From contig NZ_CP085302.1 of the NCBI RefSeq assembly GCF_020700235.1, positions 1-64,000 of the forward strand: a stretch of DNA of 64,000 nucleotides. The letters run 5' to 3'. Within the stretch, counting starts at the first letter, position 1, and each line of letters starts with the position of its first letter. This DNA comes from Haladaptatus pallidirubidus (GTDB lineage Archaea; Halobacteriota; Halobacteria; Halobacteriales; Haladaptataceae). Positions 51,493-61,067 of the stretch are shown piece after piece. The notes under the pieces were generated by a model, which was not told where the DNA came from, did not search any database, and worked only from the letters and a program-made list of their open reading frames with translations. A program made the translations under genes and the position numbers.

Positions 51493-52230
51493 TCATTTTG
51501 GATCGTCATATTCAGTAATAAGTGAATTAGTGATCGAATCATGGAGCGAAGTTGTGGTGCTAGAATATTCAATATCTTCTATAAGTTCCGATAGCTCTTG
51601 AATAGTGAATGTATCTCTATTATTGTTATTTTGGCTCTGGGCAGCAGGTGCAAATGCTAACTTCGAACCATAAAACGGCGCGATAGCACGCGTATGGCGG
51701 CCTATCTTGCCAGTGGCAACCCCTCCGATGATTACATCCTGATCTGTTGCGTCATTAATCACTGAAAGGAGTGTTGAGGTATCATTTGTGGTTTCTGCCG
51801 TTGTTTGTACGTAAACAATATCTCCAAAGTTTGCCGCCCCCATGATAGTTGACATTAGATCAGATCTACTTGGTGTCTGTGAATAATTGACATATGAAAC
51901 TATAATATCCACATTTGCAGAGTTGAGACTTTTAAGCAACTGCTCCTCTTTCTGAACATCATCCAAACTGATAGTGATTGCTTCAACAGAATCGTGCTCC
52001 ACTACCGTTTGAAGAGAGTCAATCTCAGAGTCGGAGAATGTAGCATTACGATCCTTATTTGCATAGGTTGTGATGACAATTGGTAGTTCACCAGAGTAAT
52101 GTTTTACTTGATCAATGACACTATCAGCATCCGAAAACGGGATTGCAACTGCATCGGCATAAGACCGAACCGTTGGTTCGTCAAGTAACTCGTCTACCTC
52201 GGCGATGAGAACGAGATCATCGTAATCCAT
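51493..52230 (-). CDS. Non-catalytic type I dehydroquinate dehydratase paralogue
   Basis: From ATG 52230 (an upstream start at 52338 adds an unrelated 36 residues) this 245-residue protein aligns along its length with the aroD product: SGELPIVITTYANKD, VGI-like core and GRHTRAIAPFYGSKLAFAP. The catalytic residues are replaced: His114 by Val (VSYVNY), Lys140 by Tyr (GDIVYVQT) and the ExRxD strand by AIPFSD. The frame is intact, so selection seems to keep it. It might bind the active subunit, sense a shikimate-type ligand, or be drifting to decay. Confidence 0.8.
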   Translation of the reverse strand: MDYDDLVLIAEVDELLDEPTVRSYADAVAIPFSDADSVIDQVKHYSGELPIVITTYANKDRNATFSDSEIDSLQTVVEHDSVEAITISLDDVQKEEQLLKSLNSANVDIIVSYVNYSQTPSRSDLMSTIMGAANFGDIVYVQTTAETTNDTSTLLSVINDATDQDVIIGGVATGKIGRHTRAIAPFYGSKLAFAPAAQSQNNNNRDTFTIQELSELIEDIEYSSTTTSLHDSITNSLITEYDDPK

Positions 52231-52484
52231 GAAATAGAACACCACGTCATAGGGTATAAAATATTCTGTCTCTATAATAATAGGCCTGCAGAAAATACGG
52301 GGTAAAGCCTTACTTTGAGCAATCTCGGTGAGATACACCGTAGGACCACCTATGAGATCAATGTTTGTTCAAGCTGGGCAGTTGTGAGGATTGCTACAAA
52401 AGATGTAGCATCGGTGGTATTTATATACCCGGGAGTTCGTGATTTGACCTATGAATAGACCATACGGGACGGGGATTGTCAAAA

Positions 52485-53018
52485 ATGACTGATATTCAAA
52501 GCGAAGTACAGGCTCATACAATCCGACTTGAGTTAGTTGATGAACCAGGAGAGCTACTACGAGCTCTTGAACCAATCGCTGAAAACGGTGGGAATTTGCT
52601 CTCGATATTCCACGAACGAGGAAATATTACACCGCGGGGTCATATTCCGGTTGAAGTAGATCTTGAGGCAACATCTGAACGGTATAATGCGATTATAGAT
52701 GCGTTGCGCAATGCAGGGATCAAAGTTGTGCAAGCAGGTACAGAACGATATAGTACATCGATTACGATTATTTTATCTGGTCATTTAGTTGATACAGACC
52801 TCTCAGATACACTTACTCGAATTCGCAATGAGAGCAACACAACTGTAACAGACCTCTCATTGTCTGCACCGAAAGGAACAAAGGATGTCTCGAGTGCTCG
52901 ACTGCAACTTGCGACCGCGACTGGCGAAATTGAAGAGACTATGGAAGTTGTTCGAACAGTTGCTGCAGAAAAAGATCTACGTGTAATTGAACCATTGTCT
53001 CTAGACGGAGAGATCTAA
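52485..53018 (+). CDS. ACT-domain amino-acid-binding protein, partner of homoserine dehydrogenase
   Basis: The 177-residue protein starts at ATG 52485 (a TTG nine bases upstream is possible) and has an ACT domain (IRLELVDEPGELLRALEPIA, GNLLSIFHERG) followed by a second beta-alpha part (RLQLATATGEIEETMEVVR). The start codon of the next gene follows the stop codon directly (53018/53019). Solo ACT proteins of this kind precede homoserine dehydrogenase in haloarchaea and probably give allosteric control by an amino acid. Confidence 0.88.
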   Translation: MTDIQSEVQAHTIRLELVDEPGELLRALEPIAENGGNLLSIFHERGNITPRGHIPVEVDLEATSERYNAIIDALRNAGIKVVQAGTERYSTSITIILSGHLVDTDLSDTLTRIRNESNTTVTDLSLSAPKGTKDVSSARLQLATATGEIEETMEVVRTVAAEKDLRVIEPLSLDGEI

Positions 53019-53975
53019 ATGCAACTTGGTATAATTGGAGCAGGTGCTGTCGGACAAGCAGTAGCAAGTTTAGCCGCCGAATATGGGCATACTGTGACTA
53101 CACTGGCAGATTCAGAAAGCGCTGTTGTCGATAGCGATGGTTTAGATGTTGAAACAGCTTTCAAAAATAAGGAATCAGAAGGAATCATCGGTAATCAAGA
53201 TACAGAAGAAGCTATCGAAGGATCCTATGAAGCTCTGATTGAGGTGACACCTACTACAATCGGTAATGCAGAGCCAGCATTCAGCCATGTGAAAGCAGCG
53301 TTAGAGCGTGATCGTCACGTTGTACTTAGTAACAAAGGACCAATGGCTGAGCGATATGGGGACGTACGTTCCCTAGAGCGGGATAGCGAGGGTGTAGTCA
53401 AATTTGAGGCAACAGTTGGTGGAACAATGCCGGTGCTTTCAACGATCAGTGCTCTCGGATCTAACCACATAACTGGGATCCGAGGGGCATTCAATAGTCG
53501 CGCAAACTTTATTCTATCCCGAATGGCTGCCGAAAGTTTAGAGTACGAACACGTTCTTGCCGAGGCAGAAGAACTTGGTGTCGTCAAGGAAGATTCAAGC
53601 TTTGACGTTGAAGGTATTGAAACAGCACTCTCGTGTAGCATCCTTGCAAACGTATTAGATCAAGCAGGGCAAGAAATCGCTCTCGACGACGTAGCTATAA
53701 AAGGAATAGATCACCTTCCAAGCAGTACTCTCGAACTCGCACAGGAAGATGGTCGTACTATCCGGCTTATTGGCGAAATTAAAGATGACCGCATTCATGT
53801 TGGTCCACAGCTCGTCTCGGGAAATGGACCTCTTGCTGTGACAAATTTAAGAACAGTTGCTCAACTGGAAACTAAATACGCTGGACAGACAAGTGTATCT
53901 GGGGATAGATCATCTGAATATGCGGTAGCAACTACTATTCTTAGAGACGTACAACAGTTAGAACGCTCTCGGTGA
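53019..53975 (+). CDS. hom: Homoserine dehydrogenase
   Basis: The 318-residue protein has the NAD(P) fold LGIIGAGAVGQAVASLA, the catalytic-domain signature VLSNKGPMAERYG with its Lys, and FEATVGGTMPVLSTI, which is the substrate-binding E-x-x-x-G-G region. It interconverts aspartate semialdehyde and homoserine on the way to threonine and methionine. The ACT domain is on the separate preceding protein, to which it is directly joined. In this cluster it may be a second copy used with imported carbon skeletons. Confidence 0.9.
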   Translation: MQLGIIGAGAVGQAVASLAAEYGHTVTTLADSESAVVDSDGLDVETAFKNKESEGIIGNQDTEEAIEGSYEALIEVTPTTIGNAEPAFSHVKAALERDRHVVLSNKGPMAERYGDVRSLERDSEGVVKFEATVGGTMPVLSTISALGSNHITGIRGAFNSRANFILSRMAAESLEYEHVLAEAEELGVVKEDSSFDVEGIETALSCSILANVLDQAGQEIALDDVAIKGIDHLPSSTLELAQEDGRTIRLIGEIKDDRIHVGPQLVSGNGPLAVTNLRTVAQLETKYAGQTSVSGDRSSEYAVATTILRDVQQLERSR

Positions 53976-54062
53976 TTTTAGGCTACACTGGCTTCTTGAT
54001 AAGCCTCTTCCGTTCGATCTTAAATCCAGGTGAATGCTATAGATGATTATTGAGAAGTATCA

Positions 54063-54752
54063 CTACTGAACTGAATCCTCAGACCCAACCACGTCTAGCT
54101 TCTCGTATAGTTTGTCGTAACCATTAATCTCGAAGAGATAATCACCGTTCTGAATTCGTTCCCGGGTGTTATTTTCGGCGTCAATTTTCTCATGTGACCG
54201 TTCCAGAATCGACTCGGCATTCTCGGATGGGACGGTTGCTAAACCCTCGTCGTCTCCTACCATGATATCACCTGGTTCGACAGTGACACCTCCACAGGAA
54301 ATTGTTACATTAATCGAACCAGGATCCTGCTTGAGTGGTCCCTGTGGATGAACACCCCGAGCATAAACAGGAAACTCCATTTCTTCGATTTCCTTGCGGT
54401 CCCGAATGGCGCCATCGATTACAATTCCGGCAAGGTTATTTGCCTTACATGATGTACACATGAGCTCACCTAAGTGGCCTGTTTCCACATATCCATTTGC
54501 ATCAATTACGAGAACATCCCCTGGCTCCGCCAGCGTGATTGCTTTGTGAATGATTAGATTATCACCTGGCGAGGCTTTCACAGTTATCGCAGTTCCAGCC
54601 AGTTCGGCGCCACTGTAGACAGGTTTCATACCAGAGTCCATTGTTAATCCGACATTCCCAGTTACATCTGACACAATTGAGGTCGGAACATCCTCAAATC
54701 CGGAAACGATCTCATACTCTGGTCTATTTACACTCGGCTCTACCGTATGCAT
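54063..54752 (-). CDS. RraA-like/4-hydroxy-4-methyl-2-oxoglutarate aldolase-family protein
   Basis: The 229-residue protein has the RraA/HMG-aldolase pattern: PTSIVSDVTGN at the start, VLVIDANGYVETGHLGELMC, then the catalytic-site IVIDGAIRDRKEI with D-G-x-x-R-D and YARGVHPQGP. This R-D pair marks the metal-dependent aldolase branch rather than RNase E inhibitors. Members cleave 4-carboxy-4-hydroxy-2-oxoadipate or similar oxo acids to pyruvate. It stands divergent from the zinc alcohol dehydrogenase gene with a shared upstream region of about 215 bases. Confidence 0.87.
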   Translation of the reverse strand: MHTVEPSVNRPEYEIVSGFEDVPTSIVSDVTGNVGLTMDSGMKPVYSGAELAGTAITVKASPGDNLIIHKAITLAEPGDVLVIDANGYVETGHLGELMCTSCKANNLAGIVIDGAIRDRKEIEEMEFPVYARGVHPQGPLKQDPGSINVTISCGGVTVEPGDIMVGDDEGLATVPSENAESILERSHEKIDAENNTRERIQNGDYLFEINGYDKLYEKLDVVGSEDSVQ

Positions 54753-54968
54753 AATAGAATCGGTGAGCTCAAGTCATTTTAAACTGCCGGTTCATTTCAA
54801 TATTCAATTGTAAGTTTGAAGACTTTAAACGGGGCGGGCTATTATTCATTCCAGATCAATACCAACTAGAGGTCAGACGCCGAGGTCTCTCATCAATAGT
54901 ACCGTAATATGAGGAGAATAACTGACTTAATCAATAAAACTATATTCATCGGCACGTGATGAACGACC

Positions 54969-56006
54969 ATGCGTGGATTAGCCAAAGTTGCGCGTAACGA
55001 AGGGGCTATGCAACTCATAGATCGCCCCCAGCCGACACCAGCAGAGGACGAAGTACTCGTTGAAGTCAAGTACGCGGGTCTCTGCGGAAGTGATGCTGGT
55101 ATCTACAAATTTAAGTCTGCATTTGAGCGGATGAACCTTCCAACTATCATCGGTCATGAATATGCAGGACGCGTCATAGAGAGGGGTGAAAATGTTTCGA
55201 GCTACAGTATCGGTGATCACGTGGTCGAGCGACCAATCCGACCATGTGGAGATTGCTATCAATGCCAAATTGGTGAGGAAAACATCTGCCAAAATACAGC
55301 GCTTACGGGCATCGACCACGATGGAGCTTATGAGAACTATATTGCGGTCCCCGAAGGCGTCCTCCATCCAATACCTGCCAACGTTCATCTGAAGTATGCG
55401 GCAATAGCCGAACCGACGGCGATTGCTGTACGTGCTGTCACTAAAAATTCGAGAGTTGAGCCTGGTGACCGGGTTCTTGTCGAGGGTCCCGGACCGATTG
55501 GTCTACTAACCGCCCAGATAGCTGACGCCCAAGGTGGGGAAGTTGTGATTTCGGGAGTTGGTCGAGATGCAAACTACCGCTTGCCTCTTGCTCGGAAACT
55601 CGGCTTTGAGATCATCAACGCTGAAGATGATGATTTAGAAGCTGTTCGGAGAGACAAGACAGGCGGTGCTGGCTACGATGTCATATTTGATACTACAGGA
55701 CATCCTTCTGGATTGACTACTGCTGTCGAAGAGGTGAGGAAAGGAGGACAAATCGTTCTGGTTGGTCAAACCGGTGAAACTACGATGGCCTACACACCCC
55801 TCGTACGTTCTGAAATCGACATCCAATGTACTTACGGAGCTCTATTCGATGATTTCGAGCGTGCTTTCCGTATGATCCAATCCGGAGACATTGATGCCGA
55901 GACTTTCATCGATGATCGGTTTTCACTTCTCAATGCTGAGGAAGCATTTGAGGCATTTCTCGCCAGCGAAACCGCAAAGCCCGTTTTCGATATCTCTGAA
56001 CTCTAA
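54969..56006 (+). CDS. Zinc-dependent alcohol dehydrogenase (MDR family, sorbitol/threonine type)
   Basis: The 345-residue protein has the catalytic zinc motif LCGSDAGIYK and GHEYAGRV, the structural zinc loop CGDCYQCQIGEENIC (four cysteines), and a Rossmann site VLVEGPGPIGLLTAQIA. It oxidises a polyol, sugar or hydroxy acid with NAD(P). Its start ATG follows an AT-rich promoter. The neighbouring aldolase and sugar-acid dehydrogenase imply a shared catabolic route. Confidence 0.92.
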   Translation: MRGLAKVARNEGAMQLIDRPQPTPAEDEVLVEVKYAGLCGSDAGIYKFKSAFERMNLPTIIGHEYAGRVIERGENVSSYSIGDHVVERPIRPCGDCYQCQIGEENICQNTALTGIDHDGAYENYIAVPEGVLHPIPANVHLKYAAIAEPTAIAVRAVTKNSRVEPGDRVLVEGPGPIGLLTAQIADAQGGEVVISGVGRDANYRLPLARKLGFEIINAEDDDLEAVRRDKTGGAGYDVIFDTTGHPSGLTTAVEEVRKGGQIVLVGQTGETTMAYTPLVRSEIDIQCTYGALFDDFERAFRMIQSGDIDAETFIDDRFSLLNAEEAFEAFLASETAKPVFDISEL

Positions 56007-56169
56007 ATCGAGATCGACAAATCAGCGTAATAGATAGAGCCGATAACTGGTTGTGATTCTCGCGAGCTCTATTATTTTGCAAAGCCCACTAACTCAGTAA
56101 ATCCATGAACCTCAAAATCGTTATAGATGCAAGACCGTCGAGCTCGGCTTCGTTAGATCGACAATGGTG

Positions 56170-57093
56170 CTACTCGGATGCGTGTTCGACCGCAGGCGGA
56201 TGATCCCACTCAGAGGCATCATCCTTCGGGTCATAGCCGAGAACTGCCTGCGCATGTTCAATATCAAACCAGCGAGCAGCATTTCCGCTGACAGCATAGA
56301 ATGTATCATAGACCACCGTCTCATCCTTGAGACAGCACTCGAGCAAATGTGCAAAGTCTCGCTGGGAAGTCCAAGAGGCTTTCAGACGTTTTACCATCTC
56401 TTCATACTCATCACTGCCACGTTCCCATGATCCTGTTTGTGATTGATCCCAGACTTCGTCTTCATCGGTCAATGTATGCTCATCAGTGCGATCAACGCCA
56501 CGCTCAGCATCTCCGTATGGGTGATCATATTCCTCCGTTCGTACACTTGAAATACGGAGCGAATAGACCTGCTCTGGTGCTCCCTCACGTCGCGCATGTA
56601 CTCGACAAATATTCTCACCGAATACTTTGGAAGCCCCATAATACCCATCCGGTTTCGGAAGCGTTTCGTGAGTGAGTCTGAGAGGATCAAATCGAGTTGG
56701 ATAATCCTCTTCGAAGAGTTCTGGAGCATGATCTTCCTCATAGAGCCCCATCACCCGTTGTGAGGAGGCAAAGATGAGTTTCTGAACATTCGCATCTTTC
56801 ATCGCTTTGAGGACGTTGTAAGTACCAATGATATTTGGATCGACGATACCTTCGAAGTCTGCACCAGCATCTGACTGCGCTGCTAGGTGAATTACTGCAT
56901 CTTGGTCATCGAAGGCTGGGCGAATTGCGTCGTAGTCCGCGATATCAGCCACATGAGTCTCATATTCTGGATGATCACTACGATTGAGGAACGTAAACTC
57001 ATACTGGTCCTCTTCCAGGAGATAGTTGAGAATTGCTTCCCCCGCTTCTCCAAACGGTCCCGTCACTAGGACTTTTTGCTTGCTCATCGACAT
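56170..57093 (-). CDS. NAD-dependent epimerase/dehydratase family, uronate-dehydrogenase-like
   Basis: From ATG 57093 (57087 also possible) this 307-residue extended SDR reads VLVTGPFGEAGEAILNYL (TGxxGxxG), VIHLAAQSDAGADFEGIVDP, FASSQRVMG and the catalytic YYGASK. The D-G-Y-Y-G-A-S-K arrangement and length match uronate dehydrogenases (oxidation of galacturonate or glucuronate to the lactone) and related sugar epimerases. The function is likely oxidation of a sugar acid; the exact substrate is not readable. Confidence 0.87.
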   Translation of the reverse strand: MSMSKQKVLVTGPFGEAGEAILNYLLEEDQYEFTFLNRSDHPEYETHVADIADYDAIRPAFDDQDAVIHLAAQSDAGADFEGIVDPNIIGTYNVLKAMKDANVQKLIFASSQRVMGLYEEDHAPELFEEDYPTRFDPLRLTHETLPKPDGYYGASKVFGENICRVHARREGAPEQVYSLRISSVRTEEYDHPYGDAERGVDRTDEHTLTDEDEVWDQSQTGSWERGSDEYEEMVKRLKASWTSQRDFAHLLECCLKDETVVYDTFYAVSGNAARWFDIEHAQAVLGYDPKDDASEWDHPPAVEHASE

Positions 57094-57350
57094 GCTCAAC
57101 GACGTACTTCTGTTATATATATTTTCGGTCGACGTGGGATTTCTTCGTACATATGCTGTCGGAGGGCATGTACCAGTTGTATACAAACCAGGCAATAAGG
57201 GCGCTGATAACCGAAAATACACCTTGAAACCAGTTATGATACTATAAGATGAGCACTATTGCGTCGTCAGGAGAAAGTGGTTAAAATCCCTATTTGGTGG
57301 CGGCTTCATTATTATTGAAGTGACCGACTGAGACTGATGGTCGATAACAG

Positions 57351-57378
57351 TCCATTACAAAGATAGTGTTGTAATGGA
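57351..57378. promoter_or_regulatory. Perfect 10-bp inverted repeat downstream of iclR
   Basis: TCCATTACAA (57351-57360) and TTGTAATGGA (57369-57378) are exact complements with an eight-base spacer. It lies in the 350-base interval between the reductase start and the iclR stop. No T-run follows, so it is either an operator for the reductase gene or a weak terminator after iclR. The rest of 57094-57443 has no gene. Confidence 0.55.
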
Positions 57379-57443
57379 TGCCGGGACTTGGATTACATTC
57401 ATAGTTTTGTCATGGATTATGACGAGGAAGTTGTATAGGCTCT

Positions 57444-58214
57444 TTATTGTTTGATTTTTAATTCGATGAAATTCTGCTTATCGAAGAGTGCTGGTACGAT
57501 TTCGTTCTCAATTCGTTCTTCACCCATTCGGCTAATTGGTCCGCTAGCGCTTATTCCACCGACTACCTCATTATTCTCCGATAATATTGGAACAGCTACT
57601 GCACATACTCCAGTAAAGTGCTCGCTACGGTTGACTGCGTATCCGCGATCTCGAATTTCTGCTAATTCTTTCTCAAGTGCTTGACGGTCTGTAATCGTTG
57701 TCTGGGTTAGTTGAGGCAGCCCGCGAAGGTCAAGAATCATATTTAATCTCTCTTCGGAAAGTCGAGAAAGCATTGCTTTGCCCAAGCCTGTTGAGTGCAA
57801 ATACAGATGAGAGCCGAGAGAGGCATTATCGTCAATTGACGACGAGTTTCGTGACTTATACAGCTGAACCATATAACCATTCTCGATGGTACCAACATTC
57901 GCGTATTCTCCGATTGTATCAGACAGTTCGTCGACCTCGTCTTTTGCCGCTTGGAAAAGTGAAAGCTTGTCACGCAGTTCACCTCCGATACGAAGGAATC
58001 GAAGACTGCATCGGTATTCTCCATCTGATTTGATCACATATTCGTTCTCTACAAGAGTAGATAGATGAACGTGAGCAGTACTCATAGGAAGTTCTAAATC
58101 CTCCGTAAGTTCTGAAAGCGTTACCGGACCGTTCTCGCGAAGATATTCAATAATACGGAAAGATTGATCTACACTTTTGAGCCTTTGTCCGGACGTTTTC
58201 TCTTCATTGCCCAT
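57444..58214 (-). CDS. IclR-family transcriptional regulator
   Basis: The 256-residue protein has an N-terminal winged helix (SVDQSFRIIEYLRENGPVTL, then SELTEDLELPMSTAHVHLST) and a C-terminal effector domain with LYLHSTGLGKAMLSRLSEER and VAVPILSENNEVVGGISASG. IclR proteins respond to carboxylates and sugar-acid intermediates and control their catabolic genes. Its site between the reductase and an MBL hydrolase, facing away from it, fits control of this cluster. Confidence 0.92.
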   Translation of the reverse strand: MGNEEKTSGQRLKSVDQSFRIIEYLRENGPVTLSELTEDLELPMSTAHVHLSTLVENEYVIKSDGEYRCSLRFLRIGGELRDKLSLFQAAKDEVDELSDTIGEYANVGTIENGYMVQLYKSRNSSSIDDNASLGSHLYLHSTGLGKAMLSRLSEERLNMILDLRGLPQLTQTTITDRQALEKELAEIRDRGYAVNRSEHFTGVCAVAVPILSENNEVVGGISASGPISRMGEERIENEIVPALFDKQNFIELKIKQ

Positions 58215-58391
58215 GCTCTATACTCGTGTATAGCCCTATTAAGCACACCGATTGTTTCAAGCATATTGAAGTGAACCTCGAAAAAAGATAAACTCTTCAT
58301 TGCCTCAGACGACCGTACAACCACTTAGGATCGGGAGTTTCTACAATCTACCGGTAGTTTTATTTGATCCGGCAAGGCATGATTGCCTGTA

Positions 58392-59036
58392 ATGAGTGCA
58401 GAACCAGTAATCGATGGGATTTACAAAATCCAGTTTGAACACGTTCGTGTTTACGTGCTAGAAGACGTTCCAAAAGGCAAGACGACACTTATCGATACAG
58501 CATTCGATGAAAACGGTGAAGAACTGGTTGATACACTTAAAGACGAGTTTGGGACAATTGATCGAGTGATCCTTACTCATGGCGACCATGGTCATCATGG
58601 TGGGCTTCCACACATTATGGAGGAATTTGACCCCGAATTGGTTGCAGCCGGTAATGAATCAAAACTCTATGAGGCAATCGACTATGAACCGGATGTACGC
58701 TTTGAAGACGGTGATATTCTCGAAGGGGATATCCAGGTGATCCAAGTACCGGGTCACACTGAAGCCACGTCCGCGCTACTATTGGCGAATCGAGATATTC
58801 TCATCTCTGGAGATTCGCTTGATGGTTCAGATCGAGCAGGGCTACCAGAGGGATATCTTCTCCCGCCGCCGGCGTTGTTCAACGATGATCACAAAGCGGC
58901 GGAGCTCAACCTTTATGATTTGCTCCAATATGACTTTGACACGGTGTTAGTGTTTCATGGCGCAAACGTCTTCGATAACCCAAAACAGAAACTAGATGAT
59001 TTCCTCGTAGAACGTGAATGGGATCCTAGGCCTTAG
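58392..59036 (+). CDS. MBL-fold metallo-hydrolase
   Basis: From ATG 58392 the 214-residue protein shows HGDHGHHGGL, the HxHxDH-type zinc site with Gly/Asp replacements in normal order (H-G-D-H-G-H-H), VPGHTEATSALLLANRDI, ISGDSLDG and FHGANVFDN at the end. It is a glyoxalase-II/lactonase-like hydrolase. The lactone produced by the uronate-dehydrogenase-like protein would be a reasonable substrate. The final 11 bases overlap the 3' end of the convergent uspA gene. Confidence 0.88.
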   Translation: MSAEPVIDGIYKIQFEHVRVYVLEDVPKGKTTLIDTAFDENGEELVDTLKDEFGTIDRVILTHGDHGHHGGLPHIMEEFDPELVAAGNESKLYEAIDYEPDVRFEDGDILEGDIQVIQVPGHTEATSALLLANRDILISGDSLDGSDRAGLPEGYLLPPPALFNDDHKAAELNLYDLLQYDFDTVLVFHGANVFDNPKQKLDDFLVEREWDPRP

Positions 59037-59466
59037 TCGTGTTTTCTTTGATGCAAGTAACGACTGGACAGTTGGCCTCTAACAGCACCGATTGGGCAAA
59101 GCTCCCGAACAGTACTTTCCCAGTGGGCGATCTTTTTCGGGGGGTTACAACGATATACCGGGCATTTTGATCGTTAGCATACTCAACAATCTTATCCGCT
59201 GGATCACCAACTAACCCAACGGCTTCATACTGAATCGCTACATCTGATATTGCGTCTTGTACCATCTCTGCTGCTGCAGCGCGTATTTGATCCATGTCCA
59301 GTGGTTCGCCCGCTTGAGCATTGGTTTTACCCAAGTCCACAAACTCCGAACGAGTTAACGCGTGAACAACATGAAGCGATTCATCAAATGCTCGTGCTAA
59401 TTGTGCTGCTTCTTCCACTGTATATGTTGCTCGAGTGGATCTATCCACTGCTGCAATGATTACCAT
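59026..59466 (-). CDS. Universal stress protein (UspA family)
   Basis: The 146-residue protein has IIAAVDRSTRATYTVEEAAQ at the start, a central alpha-helical part and the ATP-binding type ending (VVTPRKRSPTGKVLFGSFAQ, with a G-x2-G-x(9)-G-S/T pattern in changed form), then VLLEANCPVVTC. It binds ATP or AMP and acts in stress tuning. It is convergent with the MBL gene and commonly accompanies transporters in haloarchaea. Confidence 0.88.
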   Translation of the reverse strand: MVIIAAVDRSTRATYTVEEAAQLARAFDESLHVVHALTRSEFVDLGKTNAQAGEPLDMDQIRAAAAEMVQDAISDVAIQYEAVGLVGDPADKIVEYANDQNARYIVVTPRKRSPTGKVLFGSFAQSVLLEANCPVVTCIKENTTKA

Positions 59467-59690
59467 ATTCAGTGATATCCGTTATACCATATTACTGTTT
59501 CGCTAGATTGTGTTTTCGGCTAAACAAAGGAAGACTCGAGGGATCGAGATAAAATAGATTCCATTCTGATCACCAATCTCAAAGCTGTCAAATTAATATA
59601 AAACCAATATTGTCATTATTGGAATTCTGAATGAAATGTATCCTTTACGAAGAAAAAACTAAATAATAGTCCCTATACGATGGGAGTGAG

Positions 59691-60728
59691 ATGGTTGGTA
59701 ACCAGTCACCCCTTCGTGTAGAGAATGAAGAACCTCGCAAACACACAAGCGTGAGACGGCGTAATTTCATCAAAGCAGTTAGTGGAGTCGGAGTTGTAGG
59801 CACTGCGGGCTGTTTGGATAAGCTTTCGGAAGGTAGCGGTCAAAATTGGCCATCTGGACAGGTAGAGATCGTCGTTCCCTGGGCAGCCGGTGGAGGCTCG
59901 GATCGAACAAGTCGGGCTGTAGCTGATGCGGCTGAAAAGAACACAGAAGTCTCATGGAACGTAAAAAATCAAACGGGTGGATCCGGTTCAGTTGGGATGA
60001 GTTCAGTGGCTAATTCTCAACCCAATGGACTCACACTTGGGTGTACTGCACCCGAGATATGTCTGTTCGAACATCTAGAGATTGCTGAGTTATCTCCTAA
60101 AGATTTGACGCCAATTATGCAGTACACTCAGATGCCAGCAACTATTGTTGTACATGAGAATTCCAAATATAAATCACTAGATGAATTCCTTTCCTTTGCG
60201 AAATCAAATCCAGGGAAGATAAAGATGGCAAATTCGGGAACAGGATCCTCGTGGCATATGGCGGGTGCAGCATTTGTATCTGAAGCGGGGATTAACGTCC
60301 AACACGTTCCGTATGACGGAGCGAAACCAGCAATTACAGCTACACTAAATGGAGAAACTGACTGTGCGACTGTAGGAGCTGTTGAGGTAGCACCACAGGT
60401 TCGAGATGGGCCGCTTAAATCATTAGGTGTGATGTACGACGAAAAACTCGACTCACTTCCGCAAACTCCGACAATGAAACAGCAAGGTGTAGACATCGTA
60501 ATTGGGTCTTGGCTTGCTCATTTCGGGCCAAAAGATCTACCAGAGGATGTCCGCGATTCTATCGTTGAAACATACAATACGGTGTATGAGGATCAGCAAT
60601 TCAAGAAATTCATGGAAAATAATAATTTCCTGAGAGTCAAACGCGGTCCTGACGAATTGAAGAAATTCCTGGATCAAAAGTACAAATATTATGGTAAACT
60701 TGTTAAAGAGCTTAATATAAACAAGTGA
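59691..60728 (+). CDS. tctC: Tripartite tricarboxylate transporter substrate-binding protein (Tat lipoprotein)
   Basis: The 345-residue protein has a twin-arginine signal RRRNFIKAV and a lipobox ending in Cys41 (VGTAGC), so it is folded before export and anchored by lipid. The mature protein carries the TctC fold: VEIVVPWAAGGGSDRTSRAV, ANSGTGSSWHM with the ligand loop and INVQHVPYDGAKPAI. TctC proteins bind citrate, other carboxylates or aromatic acids. The tctB and tctA genes follow after a 325-base gap. Confidence 0.92.
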   Translation: MVGNQSPLRVENEEPRKHTSVRRRNFIKAVSGVGVVGTAGCLDKLSEGSGQNWPSGQVEIVVPWAAGGGSDRTSRAVADAAEKNTEVSWNVKNQTGGSGSVGMSSVANSQPNGLTLGCTAPEICLFEHLEIAELSPKDLTPIMQYTQMPATIVVHENSKYKSLDEFLSFAKSNPGKIKMANSGTGSSWHMAGAAFVSEAGINVQHVPYDGAKPAITATLNGETDCATVGAVEVAPQVRDGPLKSLGVMYDEKLDSLPQTPTMKQQGVDIVIGSWLAHFGPKDLPEDVRDSIVETYNTVYEDQQFKKFMENNNFLRVKRGPDELKKFLDQKYKYYGKLVKELNINK

Positions 60729-60905
60729 TGGAGTCGGAATACGTCGGTGGAATAGCGGATGATGTCTTTAGTGTAGTTTCTAAAATCACATGACATAATA
60801 ATACAAGTTGATCAATTCAGATGATATCTGATTACCGGAAGACACCCCCTTACCAATACATTTATATAGTGCCCTGAGAGAGTTTGGCACGAAAGTACCT
60901 GAGAC

Positions 60906-61067
60906 ATGGCGAAGAGAGATACTCCGTTGAATACTCACCGTAACCAATCATCTGTGGCGTTAAGAGATGATACTGTACGAGATATTAACGAATTGATTTC
61001 CGACACCACAGTGTACTTGAGATGTGCAAATCGGGGAAAATTGAGGAATTCATATGATCATCAATAG
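60906..61067 (+). CDS. Possible 53-residue protein overlapping tctB
   Basis: ATG 60906 to TAG 61065 encodes MAKRDTPLNTHRNQSSVALR then DDTVRDINELISDTTVYLRC. A TATA-like TTTATATA lies about 40 bases upstream. It overlaps the tctB start by 14 bases. The composition is less acidic than usual for a haloarchaeal protein, so chance or a relic is possible. The rest of 60729-60905 shows nothing else. Confidence 0.3.
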   Translation: MAKRDTPLNTHRNQSSVALRDDTVRDINELISDTTVYLRCANRGKLRNSYDHQ

